A DNA stretch of 64,000 bases from Fusobacterium massiliense (GCF_900095705.1 NZ_LT608327.1:372001-436000); one strand, 5' to 3'; shown: positions 1 to 8,317, numbered from the stretch's first letter. Notes: a model not told the origin generated them from the sequence alone. A program made the numbers and translations.

Positions 1-400
1 TCTCTTTAGGTGATATATAGTCATTCGGTAAAACTATATTATCAACATCTAAAATTTCTACAAAGTTTCCAACTATATTATTTGCTTCTTCAGCAACTTT
101 TTTTGTTTTTTCTGAAACAAAAATATATTTAGGCTTTGAATCATTAAAAACATAGGCAAGTTGTTCTGCTGTATAACCAGCATCCAAACTCATGGCTATT
201 CCTTTTTTATTCCAAACTGAAAGAAATGAAAAAATAGTTTCTGGTCTATTTTCCATCATTAAAGCAACTCTATCTGCTTTATCAATTTTTAGAAAATCTG
301 AATAATAATTAACATATTTTATTACATCAACATATGAAATTTTCCTATCCTCATATGTTACCGCTGTTTTTTTCCTATCATATAAAAATCTAATTGACAT
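1..400 (-). CDS. Acyl-CoA synthetase / AMP-binding ligase, N-terminal part (cut by window edge)
   Basis: The reading frame opens with ATG at 398-400 behind a strong AGGAGG and stays open to the left edge, so about 133 N-terminal residues are visible. The protein starts MSIRFLYDRKKTAVTYEDRK and carries MMENRPETIFSFLSVWNKKG and SLDAGYTAEQLAYVF. This is the N-terminal fold of the ANL superfamily (fatty-acyl-CoA/ACP synthetases), which activate carboxylates as acyl-AMP. It is clearly paralogous to the three-domain protein at 46480, which has YMENRPELLYSFFATWD at the same place. The P-loop and adenylation motifs lie outside the window, so the substrate and any C-terminal fusion cannot be judged. 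It is the last visible gene of the minus-strand run that begins near 5800; the preceding 49-aa ORF ends 9 bases upstream. Confidence 0.85.
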   Translation of the reverse strand, partial: MSIRFLYDRKKTAVTYEDRKISYVDVIKYVNYYSDFLKIDKADRVALMMENRPETIFSFLSVWNKKGIAMSLDAGYTAEQLAYVFNDSKPKYIFVSEKTKKVAEEANNIVGNFVEILDVDNIVLPNDYISPKE

Positions 401-409
401 TTCTACCTC

Positions 410-559
410 CTAAATAAGATTATCAATCATTTCCTCAAGTTCTTTCTTTTCATCACTTGATAAGTCATAACCAGATTTTAATTTTTTTAAAATTTCACTG
501 TCGTTGGCAGTCATACTTTTTTCTAAAATTTTTATTAAAAGTTTTAAATAAAAATTCAT
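410..559 (-). CDS. Small hypothetical protein, 49 aa
   Basis: A short ORF with ATG at 557-559, a near-perfect AGGAGG 4-5 bases upstream, and a TAG stop at 410-412. The product begins MNFYLKLLIKILEKSMTAND and ends KKELEEMIDNLI; it is amphipathic and mostly charged helix, with a hydrophobic start too short for a clear membrane span. The stop codon overlaps the Shine-Dalgarno of the downstream acyl-CoA synthetase, and the ORF starts 8 bases after the regulator at 568 ends. Tight spacing and two good ribosome sites argue that it is translated as part of the operon. I do not recognise a family, so no function is proposed. Confidence 0.6.
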   Translation of the reverse strand: MNFYLKLLIKILEKSMTANDSEILKKLKSGYDLSSDEKKELEEMIDNLI

Positions 560-567
560 AAGACCTC

Positions 568-1260
568 CTAATCTTTTATTACATATCCGTATCCTCTAAC
601 TGATTGTAAAATTTTACCACTTTTATCACCTATTTTTAATCTTAATTTTCTAATATAAACTTCTAATTTATTTGAAGAATTTTTTAAATTATTCTTTTCA
701 TTGCTAGACTTCCAAACATTTTTATCTATTTCTTCTCTTTTTAAAGGTTGATTTTTATTTTTCAAAAGAAGCTCTAAAAGTAAAAACTCAGTAATAGATA
801 ATTTTATTATTTTACCTTCTTTTATTAAAGTTCTTGAAAACAAATCTAATTTTATATTATTAAAAATGTAGTTATCTTCTTTTATAATTTGTGAGCTTAA
901 AACTCTTCTGATAAGATTAGTAATTCTTAATTCTATTTCTATTTGTTTACATTCAGAAAGCTCTATAAAGTCATCTATTCCCTTTGCCAACATTTCTAAT
1001 TTTAATTCTTCATCTTTTTTATTAGAAATAGCAAATAGTCCAACTTTATTACTTTTATTTCTAATTTTCTCACAAAATAAAGAACCTTTTATATTCATAA
1101 TGATAGTATCTATAATAATTAAATCAAAATCTTCTTGATAAAATTTTTCTAACCCCTCCACAAAAGTAGAGCAATTTTTTATAATATGTTCTTTAGACTC
1201 TAAAAATGTGCTCAGAGTTTTTATAAGTTCTTTATTTTGATGTATGATAAGTACTTTCAT
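568..1260 (-). CDS. OmpR/PhoB-type response regulator with degenerate receiver
   Basis: 230 aa, the usual length for OmpR-family regulators. Residues 1-115 fit a receiver domain: the phosphoacceptor Asp is kept at about 51 (LIIIDTIIMNIKG). The acidic pair that binds Mg2+ near residues 8-9 is replaced by H-Q-N, and the conserved Lys-Pro near residue 103 is replaced by ELSE. Residues 135-230 are a winged helix ending SVRGYGYVIKD, the standard PhoB-type DNA-binding end. No histidine kinase is nearby. It lies 21 bases downstream of the TtcA-like gene and 8 bases upstream of the 49-aa ORF, so it belongs to the operon. The domain call is secure. Loss of conventional phosphorylation is inference from the missing residues. 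Confidence 0.85.
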   Translation of the reverse strand: MKVLIIHQNKELIKTLSTFLESKEHIIKNCSTFVEGLEKFYQEDFDLIIIDTIIMNIKGSLFCEKIRNKSNKVGLFAISNKKDEELKLEMLAKGIDDFIELSECKQIEIELRITNLIRRVLSSQIIKEDNYIFNNIKLDLFSRTLIKEGKIIKLSITEFLLLELLLKNKNQPLKREEIDKNVWKSSNEKNNLKNSSNKLEVYIRKLRLKIGDKSGKILQSVRGYGYVIKD

Positions 1261-1281
1261 ATACCCTCTTTTTTTTAATTT

Positions 1282-2103
1282 TTATTTTTTTGTATATCCC
1301 AATACATAATCTAAATTTATATTTTTCATTGAATTAAAAATACTTTGCTTTATATTTGGATTTTTTTCCTCTAAATCTTGTAATAATTTTTTTATTTCTT
1401 TTCTCTTAGAATCTACTTTACCTGCTTCTATTGGACAACCACAACTCATAGGTTGAATTGTATTATGTCTCATAAAATTAATTATATCTTTTTCTCTAAC
1501 ATAAGCAAGTGGTCTTATAATATCCATTCTTCCAGATGTAGATGGAACTTTAGGTAACATTGTTTTTACAGTTCCAGCAAAAAACATATTTATCATAGTT
1601 GTTTCAACTATATCATCAAAATGATGTCCCAGTGCTAATTTGTTAAATCCTAGTTCCTCAACTTTTTTATATAAAACCCCTCTTCTCATCTTAGCACATA
1701 AAAAACAAGGGCTATCAGGAGCTTCTTCAAAAGCTATTTTCCATACATCTGCATCAAATAATTCACAATCAATTCCCATTTCAATTAAATTTTCTTTAAA
1801 TTTATCTACATCTATTGCTTCAAAGCCTGGATTCATTGAAATAAACTTTACTTCAAAATTTTTACTTTTATCTTTTTTTAATTCTTGAAATAATTTACAC
1901 AATAATAAACTATCTTTTCCTCCAGATACTCCAACAGCAATTTTATCTCCATCTTTTATTAAATCAAAATCTTTTATGGCTTTGACAAATTTTGTCCATA
2001 TCTTTTTTCTATAAGTAGTTCTCAAACTGTTTTCAATTTGTTCCTTTTTGTTTAAAAATACTATCTCTTCAAAATTAACAATCTCATTTACTATATTTTC
2101 CAT
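1282..2103 (-). CDS. ttcA: TtcA-family tRNA 2-thiocytidine biosynthesis protein
   Basis: 273-aa cytoplasmic PP-loop ATPase of the kind that activates tRNA C32 with ATP and replaces oxygen by sulfur. Visible motifs are the PP-loop SGGKDS at 60-65, the Cys pair in PCFLCAKMRRG (C133, C136), GHHFDD at 159-164, and a C-terminal MSCGCPIE that supplies the third cluster cysteine. That Cys pattern is the TtcA arrangement for a [4Fe-4S] cluster, rather than the TilS type found at 51287. ATG at 2101-2103 is preceded by AAAGGAAA. It lies in the minus-strand run, 30 bases after the HAD phosphatase. The exact tRNA target is assigned by family only; other TtcA-like thiolases exist. Confidence 0.85.
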   Translation of the reverse strand: MENIVNEIVNFEEIVFLNKKEQIENSLRTTYRKKIWTKFVKAIKDFDLIKDGDKIAVGVSGGKDSLLLCKLFQELKKDKSKNFEVKFISMNPGFEAIDVDKFKENLIEMGIDCELFDADVWKIAFEEAPDSPCFLCAKMRRGVLYKKVEELGFNKLALGHHFDDIVETTMINMFFAGTVKTMLPKVPSTSGRMDIIRPLAYVREKDIINFMRHNTIQPMSCGCPIEAGKVDSKRKEIKKLLQDLEEKNPNIKQSIFNSMKNINLDYVLGYTKK

Positions 2104-2133
2104 TTTTTAATTTTTCCTTTCGTATTCATTTAT

Positions 2134-2919
2134 TTATAGTTCAAAAAATTTCTTTAAATATCTTGCTACTCCACTTTCATCATTGCTATATTCAGTAACA
2201 TTTTCTATTCCCATTTCACTCATATAACTATCTTTCATAGCTACTGGATAAGCTACATACTTTAACATTTTATAATCATTTCCACTATCTCCAAAAGCCA
2301 TTATATCTTTTTTATCTATTCCAAGTTCTTTAGATATAAATTCAACTCCTGCCATTTTACTACAATTTTTCATATTAAAATCTATACAATCTACAGCTGA
2401 AACAACAATTTCAACTTCAGTATCAAAATTTTTATGAGCTAGATTTTTTATTTCTATTAATCTTTCTGGATTTTCTTCAATAATTAATATTTTTTCAAAA
2501 CCTGGAATAAACTCTATTTTATCTTTCTCTATATAGTAAATAGTATGCTCTTTTTTTAGATATTCTTCAATTTCCATACCATAAGGAACATAACAATCTA
2601 AACCATCAAAAGCAAAAAATTCAATATTATTATTTAACAGCATTTTTACTATTCTTTCAGACAGTTCTTTGGGCATAAAATTTCTCTTAATAAGTTCTCC
2701 ATTTCTACCATAAATATTAGCTCCATTATTACAAATCAAAAAAATATCTATACCCATACTTTCTCTAATCTTATTTGCTGAATTAAAGCTTCTACCTGTT
2801 GCTATGGCAAATTCTATTCCTTTTGCTCTTAATTTTTTTATTATTTCTTTAGTTTCTTCACTGACAACACTTTCATTATTTAAAAGTGTACCATCTAAAT
2901 CTGATACCACTAATTTCAT
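2134..2919 (-). CDS. Cof-type HAD-IIB family phosphatase
   Basis: 261-aa soluble hydrolase. Motif I is SDLDGTLLNN (nucleophile D7, general acid D9), motif II is IATGRS, and the C-terminal Mg2+ motif is AFGDSGNDYKML. The inserted cap between about residues 85 and 185 is the C2B cap of the Cof/YbiV group, which dephosphorylates small sugar phosphates, FMN, PLP and similar compounds. GGGGAAAAA precedes the ATG. It starts 9 bases after the rhodanese protein ends, so the two are co-transcribed. The substrate cannot be read from sequence. Confidence 0.88.
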   Translation of the reverse strand: MKLVVSDLDGTLLNNESVVSEETKEIIKKLRAKGIEFAIATGRSFNSANKIRESMGIDIFLICNNGANIYGRNGELIKRNFMPKELSERIVKMLLNNNIEFFAFDGLDCYVPYGMEIEEYLKKEHTIYYIEKDKIEFIPGFEKILIIEENPERLIEIKNLAHKNFDTEVEIVVSAVDCIDFNMKNCSKMAGVEFISKELGIDKKDIMAFGDSGNDYKMLKYVAYPVAMKDSYMSEMGIENVTEYSNDESGVARYLKKFFEL

Positions 2920-2928
2920 TTTTTCCCC

Positions 2929-3789
2929 TTAATCAAAATTATAATTTGTTAAAATACTATTTTCTAAATTTCCCTTATCTTTATAAAATTCATTGAATGA
3001 TATATCTATATAACCACCTAACACATTATGTACTTTAGTAAATCCTAAAGTTCTCATAAAATTTGTTGCATCAAGACTTCTATGGTTACTTCTACAATAT
3101 ACATAAATATCTTCATCTTTAGGAAGACTATCTTTTTTCATTAAGATTTCTCTAAGTGGCATATTAACTGCTCCTTTAATATGTCCTGCTTCATATTCAT
3201 AATCTTCTCTAACATCTAATAAAAATTTTTTATTTTTTACTAGTTCATCAATATCTAAAGCACAAACATCATTGCTTTCTTCTTCTTTTTGACTAGCCAT
3301 CATAGCAAGTATATTTAAAATATCGGGATTCCATTCATTATCTGTTGGATTAACTTGATATTTCATCAAATCTATCATAGTCCCTGCTTTTTCAATTATT
3401 GTTTTAACTGCTTTTAACCTAGTTTCAACATTTTTTTCATTTACTATTTGGCAACCTAATATTTTTTTGCTTTCTTCATCAAATAGAATTTTTACATAGA
3501 CAACCTTATTTGTAGGATTTTCTCCATTGTAATCATTCGATATTAACTTTTCAGATAAAAATTCAAATTTTAAACCTTGAAGTTCTCTTTCTGTAAAACC
3601 TATACTTCCAAATTTATATTCATTTAATTGAAAAATATTTATTTCAAGCATAGGTAAATCTCTATATCTATTTTTAAAATTCTTTTCAATTTCTTCTTCA
3701 GGCATTCCACCTAATTTTAAATCTTTATATATTATCTTATTAACATCATCATCAAAATATGCTGTGATATTATCTATAATTTCTATCAT
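2929..3789 (-). CDS. CoA-disulfide-reductase C-terminal domain fused to rhodanese (no FAD/NAD domains)
   Basis: 286 aa. Residues about 55-170 match the dimerisation domain of pyridine-nucleotide disulfide oxidoreductases: KFGSIGFTERELQ, a strand followed by ILGCQIV, and a helix ending ILNILAMMASQK, as in CoA-disulfide reductase/NADH oxidase. Residues about 175-275 are a rhodanese domain with FLLDVREDYEYEAGHIKGAVNMP and an active-site loop YCRSNHRS, so C232 is the persulfide cysteine. In the full enzymes two Rossmann domains and a redox cysteine precede this part; here they are absent and the gene starts normally with ATG behind AGGAGG. That ribosome site lies inside the end of the AroB-Ppx gene, which overlaps by 20 bases. 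Sulfur relay is the likely role, but the substrate is unknown. Confidence 0.8.
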   Translation of the reverse strand: MIEIIDNITAYFDDDVNKIIYKDLKLGGMPEEEIEKNFKNRYRDLPMLEINIFQLNEYKFGSIGFTERELQGLKFEFLSEKLISNDYNGENPTNKVVYVKILFDEESKKILGCQIVNEKNVETRLKAVKTIIEKAGTMIDLMKYQVNPTDNEWNPDILNILAMMASQKEEESNDVCALDIDELVKNKKFLLDVREDYEYEAGHIKGAVNMPLREILMKKDSLPKDEDIYVYCRSNHRSLDATNFMRTLGFTKVHNVLGGYIDISFNEFYKDKGNLENSILTNYNFD

Positions 3790-5782
3790 TTAAGCCTCCT
3801 AATATTGCTCCAACTAAATTATCGTTTTCTGATACAATTAAATTATTTTTTTCAAAATATTCTAAAATCGATTTTAATATTATTGTACCTCCAATTATTA
3901 CATCTTTTCTTTTGCTATCTAAGCCAATAATATCTTCATTTTTAATTACTTTATCCATAAATAAAGTTAAATTATCATTAATTTCTTGATATGTCAAGTC
4001 TGCTAAATGAATTTTTTTACTATCATAAATTTTCATTTTCTCCCTAACACTTATTTGACTTGTTGTAGTTCCAGCCACTCCAATTAAGAAAAAGTTTTCA
4101 TTTTTCATATAATTTAAATTTTCTAAATTATCAAAAATCCAATTTTTAGCTTTTTCTATATTGGAAAGAGAATAATCGTATTCTCCATTACTTAAAAAGA
4201 ATTTTTCAGTAATTCTAACTGAACCAATATTTAAACTTTTAACTTTTTCAATACCCTCAAAACTACCTAAAGTAAATTCTGTAGAGCCTCCTCCGATATC
4301 AAAAACTAATATTTTTTTATTTTTTATTTCTTCTTTAGAAAAAGAACTAACTACACCTTTAAAATTTATATATGCTTCTTGCTCTCCACTAATGCATTGA
4401 ATTTTTATATTAGCTTCTTCTAAGGCTCTTTTAATGAAATATTCTCTATTAGACGAATCTCTTGTTGCAGAAGTTGCAAAACAAATAATATTACTATCCT
4501 CAATATAATAATCATCTATAATTTCTCTATATTTTTTAAGACATTTTAATGTTCTATCAATAGCTTCTTCTTTTAAAAATTTATTTTTATTTACATCTTC
4601 TCCTAATTTAACAATTTCTAAATCTTTCACTATTTCTTTTTTTAATACTATTTTTTCTTTTTCATTTTTTGTAATAGCAATAAATAGTCTACAAGAATTA
4701 GTTCCTATATCAATACTTGCTTTTAAAAAATTTTCTTTATATTTATTTAAAATTTCTTTTATTTCTTCATATGCTATTTCTATTTTAGATAAATTTTTTT
4801 CTTCATCAATAAGTATTGTATAAATTTTACCAAAAGAATTTTTTTTATCTTTTTTCATTAAGTCTACAAACTTATCTATTGATAAATAAACTAAATCTGT
4901 ATCTATATCAAATTTTTCAAAAATTTCCTTTGCTCTAGATAAAAAGTTTTTAGAAATTTTATTTCTTAAGAAAGCTAGTTCTAAATCAAATATAATACCT
5001 TTAGATACGGCTTCTCCATGTGTGTAAACCTTATAGTCAAAAAAACTTTCTAAAGCATGAGCATAGGTATGACCCAAATTCAAAAATGCTCTTTCTTTTT
5101 TTTCATAAGGGTCTATATCAACAAAATATTTTTTTACTTTTATAGATTCTTCAACAATTTTTTCTAAAACATCGTTCCTATATTTTTTTATATTTTCAAT
5201 ATTTTCTTCTATATAACTTAGATAATCTTTATTTTTTGTCAAAAAAGAATGTTTTAATAATTCTCCCATTCCTGACTTAAACTCTTTAGTCTCCAAAGTT
5301 TTTAAAAATTCAATATCAATAATTACTTTATAAGGTTGCTTAAATGTACCCATCATATTTTTACATTTTATATGATTTATAGCTACTTTTCCTCCAACAC
5401 TTGCATCTACTTGAGCAAGTAAAGAAGTAGGAACTTGTATAAACTCTATTCCTCTCATATATGTTGAAGCTATATAGCCTCCCATATCACAGACAACTCC
5501 ACCTCCAAGACTAACAACTACTGATTTTCTTGAAAATTCATTATCAACCATAAAATCATATACAGGTAAAATTGTTTCAATCGTTTTATATTCTTCTCCA
5601 TCTTTTATAGAAAAATAAAAAATTTTATCTTTGTCTTTTAGTATATTTTTAACTTTTTCAAAATATAGATTTCCAACAGTATCATTTGAAAAAATTAATA
5701 CCTTATCAAAGTCTTTAAAAAATTTATTTAATATTGCTAAAATATCTGACCCTATATATATATCTTCAAAAATTTTTTTCAT
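3770..5782 (-). CDS. Fused 3-dehydroquinate synthase (AroB) and Ppx/GppA phosphatase
   Basis: One continuous frame of 670 aa holds two enzymes. Residues 1-350 are AroB, which cyclises DAHP to 3-dehydroquinate in the shikimate pathway: SLGGGVVCDMGGYIAS (91-106), PTSLLAQVDASVGGK, and the metal ligands in GMGELLKH, NLGHTYAHA and THGEAVS. Residues 352-670 are a Ppx/GppA exopolyphosphatase/pppGpp phosphatase core with SIDIGTNSCRL, FATSATRDSSN, FDIGGGSTE and GVAGTTT; all main motifs are kept in both halves. Two upstream in-frame starts exist. ATG at 5782 is preferred because GGAG sits 6 bases ahead of it and the -10 box at 5807-5812 leaves almost no leader for the others. The gene heads the minus-strand operon and overlaps the next gene by 20 bases. 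Confidence 0.9.
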   Translation of the reverse strand: MKKIFEDIYIGSDILAILNKFFKDFDKVLIFSNDTVGNLYFEKVKNILKDKDKIFYFSIKDGEEYKTIETILPVYDFMVDNEFSRKSVVVSLGGGVVCDMGGYIASTYMRGIEFIQVPTSLLAQVDASVGGKVAINHIKCKNMMGTFKQPYKVIIDIEFLKTLETKEFKSGMGELLKHSFLTKNKDYLSYIEENIENIKKYRNDVLEKIVEESIKVKKYFVDIDPYEKKERAFLNLGHTYAHALESFFDYKVYTHGEAVSKGIIFDLELAFLRNKISKNFLSRAKEIFEKFDIDTDLVYLSIDKFVDLMKKDKKNSFGKIYTILIDEEKNLSKIEIAYEEIKEILNKYKENFLKASIDIGTNSCRLFIAITKNEKEKIVLKKEIVKDLEIVKLGEDVNKNKFLKEEAIDRTLKCLKKYREIIDDYYIEDSNIICFATSATRDSSNREYFIKRALEEANIKIQCISGEQEAYINFKGVVSSFSKEEIKNKKILVFDIGGGSTEFTLGSFEGIEKVKSLNIGSVRITEKFFLSNGEYDYSLSNIEKAKNWIFDNLENLNYMKNENFFLIGVAGTTTSQISVREKMKIYDSKKIHLADLTYQEINDNLTLFMDKVIKNEDIIGLDSKRKDVIIGGTIILKSILEYFEKNNLIVSENDNLVGAILGGLNDRNYR

Positions 5783-5806
5783 TTTTGTCTCCATTCTTTT
5801 TTCTAT

Positions 5807-5815
5807 ATTATAACA
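5807..5815 (-). promoter_or_regulatory. Extended -10 promoter of the aroB-ppx operon
   Basis: The minus strand reads TGTTATAAT, a perfect extended -10 box, about 25 bases before the chosen ATG. No convincing -35 is visible, as expected for an extended -10 promoter. It is divergent from the galM promoter about 40 bases away. Confidence 0.6.
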
Positions 5816-5846
5816 CAAAAAAAACATATAAAAAAATATTATAAAA

Positions 5847-5855
5847 TGCTATAAT
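5847..5855 (+). promoter_or_regulatory. Extended -10 promoter of galM
   Basis: TGCTATAAT lies 38 bases before the galM ATG, leaving a leader of about 30 bases that contains AAAAAAGGGGATTG. There is no clear -35 hexamer. Confidence 0.55.
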
Positions 5856-5893
5856 CAAAACTAAGAAAAAGAAAAAAGGGGATTGATTTAAAA

Positions 5894-6871
5894 ATGGAAA
5901 ATAATATAAAAGTTTACACATTGGAAAATAATTTTTTAAAAATTGAAATTTTAAATTTAGGAGCCTGTATAAAAAAAATTGAATTAAAAGATAAAAATAA
6001 TATACCTAGAAATATTGTTTTAGGCTATGATAATTTAGAAGAATATATTGAAAATCCAGCATATTTAGGAGCAATTATTGGAAGAACTGCTGGAAGAATT
6101 AAAAATGGAATATTGAATATAGATGGAAAAGAATATAATCTTTCAATTAATAATTCTACTAATACTCTTCATGGTGGAAAAAATTCAATAAGCCATAGAT
6201 TTTGGAATATTGAAAAATTAAGCAATAAAATTATCTGTACAATAAAAAGTCCTAACTTAGAAAATGGATATCCTGGAAATATTGATATAAAAATTGAATA
6301 TATTTTATCTGAAAATGAGTTAGAAATAAAATATTATGCTGATACAGATAGAAAAACTTATCTAAATTTAACAAATCATAGCTATTTTAATTTAAGTGGA
6401 GATTATACAAATACAATATATGAAGATATTTTATTAATAAATTCAGACTATTTCCTTGGAATTAATGAAAATTCTATTCCTACAAATTTAATATCTTTAG
6501 ATAATAGTATCTTTAACTTTAGAGCTCCAAAAAAGATAAAAGACTTTTTTAGTGGAGATGATGAGCAAAAAGATTTAGCAAACAACGGTATAGACCACCC
6601 TTATATTTTAAATAATAAAAATGCTGTTATAATCAAAAATGAAAATACTGGAATAAAAATTTCTGTTGAAACAGATAATCCTGCTGTTGTTATTTATACT
6701 GCTAACTATTTAAATGAGATAGGATTTAAAAAACATTCTGCAATTTGCTTTGAAACACAAGAAGCACCTAACTTATTCCAAGATAAGAAATTATATATAA
6801 ATCCAACTTTTATTGATGAAAATAATAGCTATCAAAAATATACAAAATTTATATTTAAAATAGAAAAATAA
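5894..6871 (+). CDS. galM: Aldose 1-epimerase (mutarotase)
   Basis: 325 aa, normal length for GalM. It interconverts alpha and beta anomers of aldohexoses in the cytoplasm. Catalytic and binding residues are visible in NTLHGGKNSISHRFWN (H93), LTNHSYFNLSG (the second His) and ICFETQEAPN (the catalytic Glu). The start ATG follows AAAAAGGGGATTG with a slightly long spacing. It is a single gene with its own promoter, divergent from the aroB-ppx operon; the next gene has a separate promoter. No other galactose gene is in the window, so the physiological sugar is open. Confidence 0.92.
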   Translation: MENNIKVYTLENNFLKIEILNLGACIKKIELKDKNNIPRNIVLGYDNLEEYIENPAYLGAIIGRTAGRIKNGILNIDGKEYNLSINNSTNTLHGGKNSISHRFWNIEKLSNKIICTIKSPNLENGYPGNIDIKIEYILSENELEIKYYADTDRKTYLNLTNHSYFNLSGDYTNTIYEDILLINSDYFLGINENSIPTNLISLDNSIFNFRAPKKIKDFFSGDDEQKDLANNGIDHPYILNNKNAVIIKNENTGIKISVETDNPAVVIYTANYLNEIGFKKHSAICFETQEAPNLFQDKKLYINPTFIDENNSYQKYTKFIFKIEK

Positions 6872-6891
6872 TATATAAATTTTATTTTTTT

Positions 6892-6920
6892 TTGAAATTA
6901 TTTATAAAGTATGATATTAT
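6892..6920 (+). promoter_or_regulatory. Promoter of the viroplasmin-RNase H gene
   Basis: TTGAAA at 6892-6897, a 17-base spacer, and TATTAT at 6915-6920 with TG at the extended position (6912-6913). The TTG start of the gene is 40 bases downstream. Confidence 0.6.
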
Positions 6921-6959
6921 ATTAAAATAATCAAGTTTATTTTTTAGGGGAGGTAAAAA

Positions 6960-7613
6960 TTGACGAAAAAAAAATATTATGCTTATTATTTTGATGAAAA
7001 AACTAATGGCATTCATGATAATTGGGAAGATTGTAAAGAAGTTGCTTACTCTATTAAAGCAAGATATAAATCTTTTAAAACTAAATTAGAAGCTGAAATA
7101 TGGATAAAACAGGGTGGAGTATATGAAATTAGAGAAAAAAATGAAAAAAATCTTAAAAATATAATTTTAGAAGATGCTGTATATTTTGATGCAGGTACTG
7201 GTAGAGGTAAAGGAGTGGAAGTTAGAGTTACTAATAATAAAAAAGAAAGTCTTCTACAAAAAATTACTTCTTCAAATTTTAAAAAATTTTTAAAAGATAA
7301 TAATTGGTTTATAAATGAATATGGCAATATACAACTTGATAATAACAAAACTAATAATTTTGGAGAATTATTGGGTTTAATATTAGCAATTCAATGTGCC
7401 AGAAAATTAAAAATAACTAAGGTTTTTGGAGATAGCAATTTGGTTATAAAATACTGGTCCAAAGGATTCTACCACGAAGATAAGCTTCCAAAAGAAACTG
7501 TTAAATTTATAAACTTTTCTATTGAAGAAAGAAAAAAATACGAAAAAAATCATGGTATAATAGAGCATATATCTGGAGATTTTAATCCAGCAGACCTTGG
7601 TTTTCATAAATAA
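6960..7613 (+). CDS. rnhA: Ribonuclease H with N-terminal viroplasmin (RNA/DNA-hybrid binding) domain
   Basis: 217 aa, translated from a TTG start: AGGGGAGG lies 5-6 bases ahead and no in-frame ATG is nearby. Residues 3-52 form a caulimovirus-viroplasmin (RNase H1 HBD-like) domain rich in Y, W and K (KKYYAYYFDEKTNG, AEIWIKQGG). The C-terminal half is an RNase HI fold with all carboxylates identifiable: D77 (YFDAGTG), E136 (NFGELLGL), D158 (FGDSNLV) and D212 (NPADLG). It removes RNA from RNA/DNA hybrids such as R-loops and primers. The membrane protein at 7625 starts 11 bases later, so the two form a transcription unit. Confidence 0.88.
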   Translation: MTKKKYYAYYFDEKTNGIHDNWEDCKEVAYSIKARYKSFKTKLEAEIWIKQGGVYEIREKNEKNLKNIILEDAVYFDAGTGRGKGVEVRVTNNKKESLLQKITSSNFKKFLKDNNWFINEYGNIQLDNNKTNNFGELLGLILAIQCARKLKITKVFGDSNLVIKYWSKGFYHEDKLPKETVKFINFSIEERKKYEKNHGIIEHISGDFNPADLGFHK

Positions 7614-7624
7614 TAGGAGGTATT

Positions 7625-8317
7625 ATGGAAAAATTTGTTTTATTTAACTTTCCACATTTACTAACAATAGGAATTGGATTTTTCACTTGTTTTCTCTTAA
7701 TATTTTTGGGATTTTTTATTGAGAAAAAAGAAAAACTTGCAAAATTTTTAGCAGTCTTAATATTTTTTATAAAGATTGCTGAATTAGTTTATAGACATTA
7801 CCACTATGGTGAAAAAGTTACAGAGTTACTACCTTTTCATTTATGTAATATAGTAATTTTGTTGTCTATTATAATGATGTTCTTTCATAGTGAAGAAATT
7901 TATCAACCTGTTTATTTTTGGTCTATAGGAGCTTTCTTTGCAATACTTATGCCAGAACTTAGAGATGGAATGAGTAATTTTGCTTCACAAAGTTTTTTTA
8001 TAACTCATTTCTTTATACTATTTAGTACAGCCTATGCTTTTATACATTTCAGATTCAGACCAAGTAAATCTGGTTTTATAAGCTCTTTTATAATTTTATC
8101 AATAATCTCATTTATAATGTACTTTATAAATGAAAAATTAGGAACTAATTACTTATATGTAAATAGACCTCCTGCAACAAAAAGTTTAGTAGACTTAATG
8201 GGTCCTTGGCCTAATTATATATATTCAGTTATGGGAATATATATAGTAATCTCTTTCTTTATGTATTTACCATTTAGAGCGAAAAAAAAAGGAAGATTTA
8301 ATATTAACACTAGATAA
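7625..8317 (+). CDS. TIGR02206 / YwaF-family integral membrane protein
   Basis: 230 aa with about six hydrophobic spans: residues roughly 10-32, 40-58, 72-88, 95-112, 118-134, 152-170 and 200-218, one of which may be a re-entrant segment. The LPFHLCNI motif after YRHYHYG is typical of the TIGR02206 (YwaF) group. Function is unknown in this family. The ATG follows AGGAGG and is 11 bases downstream of the RNase H gene. The protein ends KKKGRFNINTR and is followed directly by a strong terminator. Confidence 0.75.
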   Translation: MEKFVLFNFPHLLTIGIGFFTCFLLIFLGFFIEKKEKLAKFLAVLIFFIKIAELVYRHYHYGEKVTELLPFHLCNIVILLSIIMMFFHSEEIYQPVYFWSIGAFFAILMPELRDGMSNFASQSFFITHFFILFSTAYAFIHFRFRPSKSGFISSFIILSIISFIMYFINEKLGTNYLYVNRPPATKSLVDLMGPWPNYIYSVMGIYIVISFFMYLPFRAKKKGRFNINTR

